Part shown: positions 17,399 through 27,947 of the stretch, one piece after another | Layout of the letters: each line of letters opens with the position of its first letter | How positions within the stretch are numbered: the first letter of the stretch is position 1 | From: Ornithinicoccus sp045032955 | Lineage (GTDB): Bacteria > Actinomycetota > Actinomycetes > Actinomycetales > Dermatophilaceae | DNA length: 64,000 nucleotides | Assembly: GCF_045032955.1 (NCBI RefSeq) | Contig: NZ_JBJFZU010000004.1 | Coordinates: 230,970-294,969 of the forward strand | Direction of reading: 5' to 3' | The notes under the pieces: model-generated | What the model was told of the DNA's origin: nothing | Databases searched by the model: none | Seen by the model: only the letters and a program-made list of their open reading frames with translations | Position numbers and translations under genes: made by a program

Positions 17399-17498
17399 GC
17401 GAACAAGTGTACGACTCCTGGGGTGGCCGGCACACCCCCCGTCGGGCGTCCCCGACCGAGGCCTTCCGCTACCGCCGGTCGTAGGGCAGCATGGGCGG

Positions 17499-18389
17499 AT
17501 GGCCACGGACACGGGCTCGCCCCGCACGAAGGCCGGGCGCAAGGGCAAGGTCCCCCGCCTGGACAAGGACATCTACGAGGCCGAGCTGCTGCGCCTGCAG
17601 GAGCAGCTGGTGGAGATGCAGACCTGGATCAAGGAGACCGACCACCGCCTGGTGGTGATCTTCGAGGGCCGCGACGCCGCCGGCAAGGGCGGCGCCATCA
17701 AGCGGGTCACCGAGTACCTCTCCCCCCGGCAGGCGCAGATCGTGGCCCTGCCGACCCCCACCGAGCGGCAGAAGACCCAGTGGTACTTCCAGCGCTACGT
17801 CGAGCACCTGCCGGCGGCCGGGGAGATCCGGCTCTTCGACCGGTCCTGGTACAACCGCGGTGGGGTCGAGCGGGTAATGGGCTACTGCACCCCCGAGCAG
17901 CACCGGCGGTTCCTGCAGCAGTGCCCGGTCTTCGAGCGGATGCTGATGGACGACGGAATCATCCTGCGCAAGTACTGGTTCTCGGTGTCCGACGACGAGC
18001 AGCAGCGCCGTTTCGCCTCTCGCCTGGAGGACCCGATGCGCCGGTGGAAGCTCTCCCCCACCGACCTGGAGTCCCTCACCCGCTGGGAGGACTACAGCCG
18101 GGCCAAGGACGAGATGTTCGTGCACACCGACATCCCCGAGGCGCGGTGGAACGTGGTCGCCTCCGACGACAAGCGCTCCGCCCGGGTCAACATGATCGCC
18201 CACCTGCTGGCGTCCATCCCCTACGAGAAGGTCGAGCTGCCGACGCTCTCGATGCCGGACCGCCCGGGCTCGACCGGCTACCAGCGCACCGACCGCGACC
18301 TGCAGCTGCCGGTGCCCGACCACGCCGCCGAGGTCGCCGCCACCGCGGGGAAGCCGGTCCGGCGGCGCACCCGGGAGGACATGAGCTGA
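17499..18389 (+). CDS. ppk2: Polyphosphate kinase 2
   Basis: A PPK2-family kinase that uses polyphosphate to phosphorylate nucleotides (usually GDP or ADP) or makes polyphosphate in reverse. It shows Walker A in FEGRDAAGKGGAIKR near residue 60 and the lid/Walker B segment FDRSWYNRGGVERVMGYC near residue 114. The 296-residue length and single domain indicate class I. A charged coiled-coil-like N-terminus precedes the P-loop. The ATG was chosen by homology because the frame is open upstream. It is divergent from the small conserved hypothetical gene and ends nine bases from the convergent LLM-hemerythrin gene. Confidence 0.93.
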   Translation: MATDTGSPRTKAGRKGKVPRLDKDIYEAELLRLQEQLVEMQTWIKETDHRLVVIFEGRDAAGKGGAIKRVTEYLSPRQAQIVALPTPTERQKTQWYFQRYVEHLPAAGEIRLFDRSWYNRGGVERVMGYCTPEQHRRFLQQCPVFERMLMDDGIILRKYWFSVSDDEQQRRFASRLEDPMRRWKLSPTDLESLTRWEDYSRAKDEMFVHTDIPEARWNVVASDDKRSARVNMIAHLLASIPYEKVELPTLSMPDRPGSTGYQRTDRDLQLPVPDHAAEVAATAGKPVRRRTREDMS

Positions 18390-18398
18390 CCAGCCGGC

Positions 18399-19994
18399 TC
18401 AGCCGAAACCGTGCCGGGCCAGCGGCCCGGTCAGCTCCCGCTCCTCGTAGGACAGGTGCGAGAGCAGGGTGTCGGTGAGCAGGTCGACGCTGTGCGCGAG
18501 CTCGTCCAGGGCCTCGCTGCCCGCCTGCCCGTAGCCGTCCTCGTCGACCAGGGCCACCAGGGCCCGGTCCAGCCGCTCCAGCACGTCCGCGATGACCTCG
18601 TGCTCCTCGTGCAGGCGGTCCAGCACCGGTTGCAGGGTGGGCTCGCGCCGCCCGAGGAACGGGAAGACCGAGCGGTCCTCCAGCGTGTGGTGGCCGGTGA
18701 CGATCCGGCAGTACGACTCGCAGTAGGCACCGAGGGTCCAGTTGTTCTGCCGCATCGTCATGGTGTTGATGACCGAGCGTGCCTGGCCCACGTGCAGATG
18801 CCCCGAGCGCACCTGGTCGACCACGTCCCGGACGGAGGCGAGCTCGGTGCGCAGGTGGTCGTGGATGTCGATCAGGTGCTGCGGGGCGGCGAGCTGCTGC
18901 GCGGGGTATGCCGTGGGCCCGCCCTGCGGCGCCGGCCCGGTCGGGCGGGCCGCCTCGTCCCAGGCCAGCTCCCCGGTCAGCCGGGTCCCGTCGTCCGGGG
19001 TCGGGGTGATGCCCGCAGGGGCGGTGTCGACCACGTCGGTGGCCGGCCGGGCGGGGATCGGACCGGTGGGCACGGCGCTGCCGGCTCCCTGCGGGATGTC
19101 CCCCGCCGACGCGCCGGAGCGCTCGGCGTCCACCAGCTCGCGCAGCGCCGGGCCGACCTCCTGGCCGAAGGTCTGCACCTGGCCGGGGTCGTCGGTGGCC
19201 AGCACGAAGGTCGACATGCCGTGCTCGAGGACCAGGCCTGCGAGCTGCTCGGCCCAGTCGGCGGGGCTGCCCTGCAGCATCCCGGCGCCCCGGCCGAAGC
19301 GTCCGCCGATGTTGTAGAGCCGGACCACGTCGTGGGGTGAGCGACCGGCGGCGGTCGCGGCGTCGTCGATCCGGGCGTTCGCCTCGGCGAGGTCCTCGGG
19401 CGGCAGGTAGGCCATGCTCGGCAGCCAGCCGTCGGCGAGCCGCCCGGTCACCCGCAGCATCCGCGGCTTGTAGGCGCCCAGCCAGAGCGCGGGGTCACCG
19501 GCCGGGGCGGGGCCGGCGTGCAGACCGACGACCCGGTAGTGCTCGCCGTCCACCCGGACCGGGCCCGACCCGTCCCAGACCTGCCGGATGACGTCCATCG
19601 CCTCGACCAGGGCGTCCACCGCCTGCCCGGGGGTGCGCCGTGGGCCGCCGGCCGCGACGATGGCGTCCCAGAACGCGCCGGCCCCCAGCCCCAGGTCGGC
19701 CCGGCCGTGCGAGAGCAGGGACAGCGTGGCGACCGAGCGGGCGAGCACGACCGGCTCGCGCAGCGGCAGGTTGGCCACGTTCAGCCCCAGCCGCACCGTG
19801 CTGGTGCGGGCGGCGATCCAGGACAGCAGCGTCCAGCTGTCCAGGTGGGCGGCCTGGTAGGGGTGGTCCTGGACGGTGACCAGGTCGATCCCGGCGGTGT
19901 CGGCGAGGACGCCGAGCTCGACGGCGTGCTGGGGGTCCGCCGCGCCGGGGGTGGGGAAGATCCCCAGGCGTACCTGGTGGCCGAGGTCGGGCAT
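18399..19994 (-). CDS. LLM-class flavin oxidoreductase fused to a hemerythrin domain
   Basis: A 531-residue two-domain protein. Residues 1 to about 290 are a luciferase-like TIM barrel using FMN or F420: it has LGIFPTPGAADPQ, RADLGLGAGAFWDAI, the DPALWLGAYKPRML segment and RLADGWLPS. After a Pro/Gly/Thr-rich linker (about 290-375) comes a hemerythrin-like four-helix domain with candidate iron ligands in HLIDIHDHLR, GHHTLEDRSVFPFL, HEEHEVI and LLSHLSYEER. Hemerythrin domains bind a di-iron centre that senses or carries O2 or NO. The fusion suggests oxygen-linked redox control of the monooxygenase (inference). It starts three bases after the VOC gene, so they are co-transcribed. Its substrate is unknown. 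Confidence 0.85.
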   Translation of the reverse strand: MPDLGHQVRLGIFPTPGAADPQHAVELGVLADTAGIDLVTVQDHPYQAAHLDSWTLLSWIAARTSTVRLGLNVANLPLREPVVLARSVATLSLLSHGRADLGLGAGAFWDAIVAAGGPRRTPGQAVDALVEAMDVIRQVWDGSGPVRVDGEHYRVVGLHAGPAPAGDPALWLGAYKPRMLRVTGRLADGWLPSMAYLPPEDLAEANARIDDAATAAGRSPHDVVRLYNIGGRFGRGAGMLQGSPADWAEQLAGLVLEHGMSTFVLATDDPGQVQTFGQEVGPALRELVDAERSGASAGDIPQGAGSAVPTGPIPARPATDVVDTAPAGITPTPDDGTRLTGELAWDEAARPTGPAPQGGPTAYPAQQLAAPQHLIDIHDHLRTELASVRDVVDQVRSGHLHVGQARSVINTMTMRQNNWTLGAYCESYCRIVTGHHTLEDRSVFPFLGRREPTLQPVLDRLHEEHEVIADVLERLDRALVALVDEDGYGQAGSEALDELAHSVDLLTDTLLSHLSYEERELTGPLARHGFG

Positions 19995-19997
19995 ACC

Positions 19998-20870
19998 TCA
20001 GACCCCCGCGACCCGGACGTGCAGCCGGTTTGCCCAGGGGTCCTCCAGGGTCACCGTCCGGCCGTCGTCGCGCAGCTGCACCCCGTGGTGGCGCATCCGC
20101 TCGGACAGCGCCCCCACGTCGTCGGCGCTCGGCAGCTCGATGTCGAGCTGGCCCAGCCCCAGGGCCGGGAAGCGCGGGCCTGCGCCGCGGCTGCGCCAGA
20201 CGTTCATCGCCATGTGGTGGTGGTAGCCGCCGGCACTGACGAAGAGTGCCTGCCCGCCCAGCTGGGCGGTCGCGTCGAAGCCGAGCCGGTCGACGTAGAA
20301 CTCCTTGGCCGTGCGGGTGTCGCCGACCGAGAGGTGGACGTGCCCGACCACGGCTCCGCTCACCGGCGCGGCCAGCACGTCCTCGTCCAGGTGCTCGCGC
20401 AGGAAGGCCTGCGGGTCCAGCATCACCGTGCTCATCTCCACCTGGCCGTGCACCCAGCTCCATCGGCTGCGGTCACGGTCCCGGTAGAGCTCGATGCCGT
20501 TGCCCTCCGGGTCGTCGAAGTAGAAGGCCTGGCTCACCAGGTGGTCGGCGCTGCCGGTGAAGCTGCGCGGGGCCCGGGTGGCCAACGAGGCGACGGCCAC
20601 CGCCAGGTCCGCCTGGGTGGGGAAGAGGATCGCGGTGTGGAACAGACCGGCCGAGCCCGGTGCCGCGTGCGCCATCCCGGGCCGGTGCCGCAGGATCACG
20701 AGCGGGGTGCCCTCCCTGCCCAGGGTCACCACCGGTCCGTCCTGTCCGAGCACCTGCAGGGTCACCGCGTCCCGGTAGAAGGCGGTCATCCCGTCCAGGT
20801 CGGCGACGTCGAGCGTCACCGGGCCCATCGAGGTGTCGGCGGCGAGGCGGTCGAGGGTGGTGCTGGTCAT
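19998..20870 (-). CDS. VOC-family protein (glyoxalase/extradiol dioxygenase, CatE-like)
   Basis: A 290-residue protein made of two vicinal-oxygen-chelate modules. The first runs from MGPVTLDVADLDGMTAFY to NGIELYRDRDR and the second from VGHVHLSVGDTRTAKEFYVDRLGF to EDPWANRLHVRV. Metal ligands appear as His in LFHTAILFP and HVHLSV plus Glu in NGIELY. It resembles Bacillus CatE/YfiE catechol-2,3-dioxygenase-type proteins, though many relatives have other or unknown reactions. It heads an operon with the LLM-hemerythrin gene and has a palindromic operator just upstream of its start, suggesting induction by an aromatic compound or redox stress (inference). Confidence 0.85.
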   Translation of the reverse strand: MTSTTLDRLAADTSMGPVTLDVADLDGMTAFYRDAVTLQVLGQDGPVVTLGREGTPLVILRHRPGMAHAAPGSAGLFHTAILFPTQADLAVAVASLATRAPRSFTGSADHLVSQAFYFDDPEGNGIELYRDRDRSRWSWVHGQVEMSTVMLDPQAFLREHLDEDVLAAPVSGAVVGHVHLSVGDTRTAKEFYVDRLGFDATAQLGGQALFVSAGGYHHHMAMNVWRSRGAGPRFPALGLGQLDIELPSADDVGALSERMRHHGVQLRDDGRTVTLEDPWANRLHVRVAGV

Positions 20871-20878
20871 CGGTGCTC

Positions 20879-20902
20879 CTAGGTACGTGACGTGTCACCT
20901 AG
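20879..20902 (-). promoter_or_regulatory. Palindromic operator upstream of the VOC/LLM operon
   Basis: A 24-base element with CTAGGT and ACCTAG outer arms and a nested GTGAC-GT-GTCAC inverted repeat, located 9-32 bases before the VOC start codon. Nested dyads this close to a start are typical of MarR- or TetR-type repressor sites. No regulator gene is adjacent, so the binding protein is not known. Confidence 0.6.
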
Positions 20903-20930
20903 CATACCGCACCCCTGCCTTACGGACACG

Positions 20931-20968
20931 ACGACGCCCCGCCGACCGGTCGGTCGGCGGGGCGTCGT
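20931..20968 (-). terminator. Terminator hairpin downstream of acnA
   Basis: Perfect 18-base inverted repeat with a GT centre (arms at 20931-20948 and 20951-20968), 18 bases after the acnA stop. There is no T tract, as usual for high-GC actinobacterial terminators. It separates acnA from the VOC/LLM operon on the same strand. Confidence 0.8.
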
Positions 20969-20986
20969 CGGCGCGTCGTCGGCGGG

Positions 20987-23815
<2,829 letters not shown>

Positions 23816-23844
23816 CGTGGGTCGCTCCTTCACTCGCTGGCTTT

Positions 23845-23862
23845 TATCTTGACGTCAAGATA
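23845..23862 (-). promoter_or_regulatory. Perfect palindrome in the acnA promoter region
   Basis: TATCTTGACGTCAAGATA is an 18-base perfect dyad centred 38 bases before the proposed acnA start. It is a strong candidate for a homodimeric repressor site; acnA is commonly repressed by a TetR-type regulator (AcnR) in corynebacteria, but this sequence does not resemble the AcnR site I know, so the binder is open. The TTGACG inside it could also be a -35 element. Confidence 0.65.
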
Positions 23863-23944
23863 TCTCACCGAGGGCGCCCTCCGCAAAGCGACACCGCTCC
23901 TGATCTCATCCTGCCGCATCCGGTGACCCGGGGTCAGGTGAGGC

Positions 23945-25321
23945 TCACCTGTCCTGCGCGGAGTCCGGGACCAGCAGCGCCAGGCACTCCACGTGGTGGG
24001 TCATCGGGAACGCGTCCAGCACCCGCAGTCCGGCCAGCCGCAGGCCCAGCTCAGCGGCGGTGGCCAGGTCCCGGGCCAGCGCGGCCGGGTCGCAGGCCAC
24101 GTAGACGACGGCCCGGGGAGCCAGCGCCGCGAGCGCGGTCATCACCGGCGCGCCGGCGCCGGTGCGCGGCGGGTCCAGCACCACCAGGTCGATGTCCTCG
24201 CGCTGCTCCACCAGGCCGTCCAGCACGGTCGCGGTCTGCTCGGCGACCGCCTCCGCCCAGGGGTATGCCCGTAGGTGCTCCTCGGCGGCCGCGACCGCCT
24301 CCCGGTCGGACTCGACGGCGAGCACGGCCCCGCGCTCGCCGACGGCCTGCGCCAGCGGCACCGCGAAGAGGCCGACACCGGCATACAGGTCCAGCGCCCG
24401 CTCCCCCGGTCGCGGCCCCAGCCAGTCCAACACCTGGTCGGTGAAGAGGGTCGCGGCGCCGGGGTGCACCTGCCAGAAGCCGCGTGCCGAGAGGGTGAAG
24501 TCCTGGTCGTGCACGCGCTCGGTGACCTGGGGCACGGCGCCGACGGGGCGGGGACGGGGCGCACCGCCGCGCCCACCACGACCCCGCCCACCCTGGCGGC
24601 GGCCGTGACGGGGCGCGGGGAGGGCCAGCGGCACCGCGACCGGCTCCCCCACGGCCGGGGCGACGAGGTCGAGCGAGGTGACCCGGTGGTCCGGCACCGG
24701 GGCGCCGGCGACCAGGGCGGCGGGGTCGGCGAAGCCCCCGGTCGCCAGCACCCCGGGGTGCGCGATCCGGCAGTCGTCCACCGGGACGACCCGGTGCGAG
24801 CGGTGCTGCCGCAGCCCGCTGACCGGCGCCTGCCCCGGGCGGTGGCTGATCGCCACCTCCACCCGGGTCCGCCAGCGCAGACCGTCCTGGTCCCCGGGCA
24901 GCGGCTCGCAGACCACCGGGCCGAGGTCGTCGGGGTCGAGCCCGCCGAGGCGGACCAGCTGCTCGGTCACGACCTGCGCCTTGAGCCGGCGCTGGGCCGC
25001 CAGGTCCGCGTGCTGCCAGTCGCAGCCACCGCACCGATCGGGACCGGCGAACGGGCAGGGCGGCGTGACCCGGTCCGGCGACGGCTCGTGCACCTCGACG
25101 GCGTCGGCGCGCAGGAAGCGACCACCGCCGCCGACCTCGGTGATCCGGGCGGTGACCAGCTCCTCCGGCAGGGCGTGCCGCACGAAGACGACCAGGCCCT
25201 GCTCGCCCACCCGGGCGATGCAGTGACCGCCGTGAGCGACCGCACCGACCCGCAGCCGGACCTCGTCGCCGACCACCGGCACCGCGGTGTCGGGGTGGCT
25301 CACGTCTCGGTCATCGACCAT
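23945..25321 (-). CDS. TrmA/RlmCD-family RNA (uracil-5-)methyltransferase
   Basis: SAM-dependent methyltransferase that makes 5-methyluridine in tRNA or rRNA. It has an N-terminal TRAM domain (about residues 10-75), candidate iron-sulfur cysteines in PPCPFAGPDRCGGCDWQH (about residues 88-105), the SAM-binding ALDLYAGVGLFAVPLA, the catalytic motif LVVLDPPRTGAGAPV, and the nucleophilic Cys in VVYVACDPAALARDL. A Gly/Arg-rich insertion (about residues 243-262) sits between the substrate domain and the SAM domain. Length 458. Its start overlaps the DUF3159 stop by 11 bases. The modified position cannot be assigned from sequence. Confidence 0.88.
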   Translation of the reverse strand: MVDDRDVSHPDTAVPVVGDEVRLRVGAVAHGGHCIARVGEQGLVVFVRHALPEELVTARITEVGGGGRFLRADAVEVHEPSPDRVTPPCPFAGPDRCGGCDWQHADLAAQRRLKAQVVTEQLVRLGGLDPDDLGPVVCEPLPGDQDGLRWRTRVEVAISHRPGQAPVSGLRQHRSHRVVPVDDCRIAHPGVLATGGFADPAALVAGAPVPDHRVTSLDLVAPAVGEPVAVPLALPAPRHGRRQGGRGRGGRGGAPRPRPVGAVPQVTERVHDQDFTLSARGFWQVHPGAATLFTDQVLDWLGPRPGERALDLYAGVGLFAVPLAQAVGERGAVLAVESDREAVAAAEEHLRAYPWAEAVAEQTATVLDGLVEQREDIDLVVLDPPRTGAGAPVMTALAALAPRAVVYVACDPAALARDLATAAELGLRLAGLRVLDAFPMTHHVECLALLVPDSAQDR

Positions 25322-26021
25322 GGGTCGGGCCCGTGGACGGGTCGATCGCGGCGGTCCCGCTCTCCTCGTCCTCCGGCTGGGCGGGGGTGCGCCCGACGGC
25401 CAGCAACCAGCCCATCACCACCACCGCGGCCAGGTAGGCCGGCCAGCCCAGGGCGATCTTGGTGATCCCCAGCCAGGCCACCTCGCCGGCCAGGTAGAGC
25501 GGCAGCATGATCGCGACCCGGATCGCGAAGAGTCCGACCAGCACCCAGGTCAGCCGGGAGCAGACCCGGACCAGGCCGGGGTCGCGTCGCCAGGCGGCGG
25601 GCCGCTCGGCGAAGTTCGGGTCGCCGATCGCGACGATGAACCCGAGCAGCGGCCACCGGGTCAGGATGGAGACCACGGCGCCGATCCCGTAGGCGGCGCT
25701 CACCAGGATCCCGGGAAGGAAGGCGTCCTCGGCCTGGCCGGAGCGGAGCGCGAAGAAGGCGGCGACCGCGGTGGCCAGCACCGCCGAGGCGATGAACCGC
25801 CAGGAGCCGCCGAGGTAGCCCCGCACCAGGGTGAGCACCACCAGCAGCGCGGCAGCGGCGACGACCGCCGGGCGCACCGCGTCGGTGACCAGCCAGGTCA
25901 CCACGAAGGCGACGGTCGGCAGCGCCGTCTCCAGCGACCCGTACCAGCCGCCCAGCGCCTCGCTGATCCGGCGCCGGATGACCTGCTCGACGGTCTCCTG
26001 GGCGCTCTCCGGGGCGCTCAC
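25311..26021 (-). CDS. DUF3159 family membrane protein
   Basis: A 236-residue protein with about six hydrophobic segments and the DUF3159 signature order: GWYGSLETALPTVAFVVTW near residue 20, then YGIGAVVSILTRWPLLGF and a SRLTWVLVGLFAIRVAIMLPLY stretch. DUF3159 is an actinobacterial family of unknown function always found near dut and DUF3710, as here. GTG was chosen because it overlaps the DUF3710 stop in a GTGA arrangement; the open frame extends further upstream only as a shadow of DUF3710. Confidence 0.85.
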   Translation of the reverse strand: MSAPESAQETVEQVIRRRISEALGGWYGSLETALPTVAFVVTWLVTDAVRPAVVAAAALLVVLTLVRGYLGGSWRFIASAVLATAVAAFFALRSGQAEDAFLPGILVSAAYGIGAVVSILTRWPLLGFIVAIGDPNFAERPAAWRRDPGLVRVCSRLTWVLVGLFAIRVAIMLPLYLAGEVAWLGITKIALGWPAYLAAVVVMGWLLAVGRTPAQPEDEESGTAAIDPSTGPTHGR

Positions 26022-26911
26022 GTGAAGTCGGGGTTGTTCGGTGCCTTGGGAGCGTCGGTGGCAGCCGCCTCGGGCACGTGCTGGGCGGGCCCGGTCGGGC
26101 GGTGGGTGCTGATCCCGGCGACGGCGGTGGCGTCGCTGCTGCCGGTCGCGGAGGGGGCCTTGCGCACGGCCTCCTGGGCGGCGGCGCGGCGGGCCTCGCT
26201 CTGCTGGGCGCGGCGGGCCTCCGCCTCCTTCTCCAGGGCCTCGGTGAAGCCCCGCGGCGGGGTCAGGGTGAGCACCTCGCGGGGCGGGCGGGCCTCGTCG
26301 CCGCGCTGCACCACGATGCGGCGCACGTAGGCGAGGATGCCGCGGACCTGGTTGTCGTCGGTGGCGGCGGGACCGTTGACGACCACCCGCAGGAACCAGC
26401 GGGGCCCGTCGACGCCGAGGAAGCGGGCCGGCTGGTAGGCGACCCGTCCGTCCGGGGCGCGGCCGGGCATCCGGGCCCGCAGCTCCTTGCCCATCGTCCC
26501 GTCCACCGTCTCCGCGGCGCCGCCGGCGTCGACGAGGCCACGGGCGATGTCGGCACGCAGCTCGTCCCACAGGCCCTGGGTGCGGGGCGCCGCGAACACC
26601 TGGACCTGCGCGTGCGAGGCGCCGAAGCCGATGGTGGCGCCGATGACGCGCCCGGTGCCCTTCTCCAGGTCCAGGCGCAGCTGCATACCCCGGACGTTGG
26701 GCAGCCGGAGCGCCCCCAGGTCGATCCGGGCGTCCAGGTCGCCCCACTCGGAGACGTCGTAGGGACCGTCCTGCGCCCGCACCCAGTCGCGGTCGACCCC
26801 GGGCTCGCCCTCGGGCACGTGCGGTCGTGGCGACCCCTCCTCGAGCTCGCTCTCGTCCCCGAGCAGCTCGTCGTCGGTGAGGTCCTTCTTGCGTCGGCCA
26901 AAGAGTGCCAC
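26018..26911 (-). CDS. DUF3710 family protein
   Basis: A 297-residue soluble protein of the actinobacterial DUF3710 family, function unknown. The N-terminus MALFGRRKK plus an acidic linker leads into the conserved core (about residues 45-220, GPYDVSEWGDLDARIDLG, RFLGVDGPRWFLRVVVNG, RGILAYVRRIVVQRGDEA). The C-terminal 70 residues are Ala/Arg/Glu-rich and low in complexity. It starts with GTG eight bases after dut. The dut-DUF3710-DUF3159 order is conserved widely in Actinobacteria and may mark a shared housekeeping function. Confidence 0.85.
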   Translation of the reverse strand: MALFGRRKKDLTDDELLGDESELEEGSPRPHVPEGEPGVDRDWVRAQDGPYDVSEWGDLDARIDLGALRLPNVRGMQLRLDLEKGTGRVIGATIGFGASHAQVQVFAAPRTQGLWDELRADIARGLVDAGGAAETVDGTMGKELRARMPGRAPDGRVAYQPARFLGVDGPRWFLRVVVNGPAATDDNQVRGILAYVRRIVVQRGDEARPPREVLTLTPPRGFTEALEKEAEARRAQQSEARRAAAQEAVRKAPSATGSSDATAVAGISTHRPTGPAQHVPEAAATDAPKAPNNPDFT

Positions 26912-26918
26912 GGTCGGG

Positions 26919-27407
26919 TCAGTCCTTCGTGTGCGGATCGGTGCGGATGGGGGTCGCCGAGGTGCCGGTATGCCCGTGCCCGCCGACGCCGCGCTCGGAC
27001 GGGGGCAGCTCGTCCACCTCGGTGAGGACGGGCTGCGCGACCTGCTGCAGCACCAGCTGGGCGATGCGGTCGCCGCGGCTGAGCCGGATCTCCTCGGTGC
27101 GGTCGGTGTTGAGCAGGTTGACCAGGATCTCCCCGCGGTAGCCGGAGTCCACGGTCCCGGGCGCGTTGACGATGGTCAGCCCGTGCCGGGCGGCGAGCCC
27201 CGAGCGCGGGTGGACGAAGGCGGCATACCCGGGGGGGACGGCGATCGCGACCCCGGTGGGGACCAGCGCGCGCTCCCCCGGCGCCAGCACCACGTCCTCG
27301 CGGGCGTGCAGGTCCACACCGGCGTCGCCCTGCCGCGCCGGGGCGGGGACCGGGAGGTCCGCGTCCAGGCGTCGCAGCGCGACGGGAACGGTGTGCGGTG
27401 TCGTCAT
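26919..27407 (-). CDS. dut: dUTP diphosphatase
   Basis: Homotrimeric dUTPase that hydrolyses dUTP to dUMP, keeping uracil out of DNA and supplying dTMP synthesis. The five motifs are present in order: DAGVDLHAREDVVL, HPRSGLAARHGL, NAPGTVDSGYRGEILVNLLN, RGDRIAQLVLQQV and the C-terminal Gly-rich arm RGVGGHGHTGTS. The ATG start is preferred to the GTG two codons upstream because a TACCCT -10 hexamer ends eight bases before the ATG, so the transcript probably begins after the GTG. Length 162 residues. Confidence 0.94.
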   Translation of the reverse strand: MTTPHTVPVALRRLDADLPVPAPARQGDAGVDLHAREDVVLAPGERALVPTGVAIAVPPGYAAFVHPRSGLAARHGLTIVNAPGTVDSGYRGEILVNLLNTDRTEEIRLSRGDRIAQLVLQQVAQPVLTEVDELPPSERGVGGHGHTGTSATPIRTDPHTKD

Positions 27408-27415
27408 CGTCACCG

Positions 27416-27421
27416 AGGGTA
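27416..27421 (-). promoter_or_regulatory. Predicted leaderless -10 element of dut
   Basis: TACCCT ends eight bases before the ATG, placing the transcription start at or next to the start codon. It decides the dut start. Confidence 0.5.
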
Positions 27422-27459
27422 GCCGCCCGGCGTCCGGCTGCTCGCGGTGCCGGTCCTGC

Positions 27460-27759
27460 TCAGGCCGCGCACTCGGAGCAGACCGGCAGTCCGCCGACCT
27501 CCTTGGCGAGCTGGCTGCGGTGGTGCACCAGGAAGCAGCGGGCGCAGGTGAACTCGTCCTGCTGCCGCGGCAGCACGTGCACCGACAGCTCCTGGTCCGA
27601 CAGGTCCGCCCCCGGGAGCTCGAAGCCCTCGGCCTGCTCGGTCTCGTCGACGTCGACGCTGCCCGAGGACTTGTCGTTGCGTCGTGCCTTCAACTCCTCG
27701 AGGGAGTCCTCGTTGAGCTCGTCGTCGTTCTTGCGTGGTGCGTCGTAGTCAGTCGCCAT
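27460..27759 (-). CDS. DUF4193 family zinc-ribbon-like protein
   Basis: A 99-residue actinobacterial protein of unknown function. The N-terminus MATDYDAPRKNDDELNEDSLEEL is acidic and disordered; the C-terminus carries four cysteines in FTCARCFLVHHRS and LPVCSECAA, a likely zinc site. This gene is nearly universal in Actinobacteria and close to sepH and dut, as here. The internal ATG matches homologues; the frame stays open 18 codons further but lacks support. Confidence 0.88.
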   Translation of the reverse strand: MATDYDAPRKNDDELNEDSLEELKARRNDKSSGSVDVDETEQAEGFELPGADLSDQELSVHVLPRQQDEFTCARCFLVHHRSQLAKEVGGLPVCSECAA

Positions 27760-27917
27760 CTGTGGCCCTTTCGCCTGTACCGAGGTCTCTCGTCGTCCCT
27801 GAACGCTGTACACCCCGTTTTTGTGCCCGGGCGCACCTGGCGGTCCGCAGGTGACGCGCGGGATTCTGCCCTATCGCACCCCCGTCGCGCGAGGCGGTTG
27901 TCCCCCGGGCGTGGCGC

Positions 27918-27946
27918 GGGCCGCCCGGCAGGACCCGGGCGGGCCC
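27918..27946 (-). terminator. Terminator hairpin after the inositol monophosphatase gene
   Basis: GGGCCGCCCGG and CCGGGCGGGCCC form an 11-base-pair stem with one bulged G, starting one base beyond the stop codon of the gene on this strand. It probably ends the TRIC-ferrochelatase-phosphatase operon. Confidence 0.6.
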
Positions 27947-27947
27947 C

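Noticed and set aside
14900..18478. A frame of over 1,000 codons across dxs on the plus strand
   Set aside because: It covers dxs on the opposite strand and ppk2 in another phase, and both real genes are certain.
23816..23833. GTG upstream as the acnA start
   Set aside because: The only ribosome binding site lies after this GTG, and homologues start at the TTG-encoded position.
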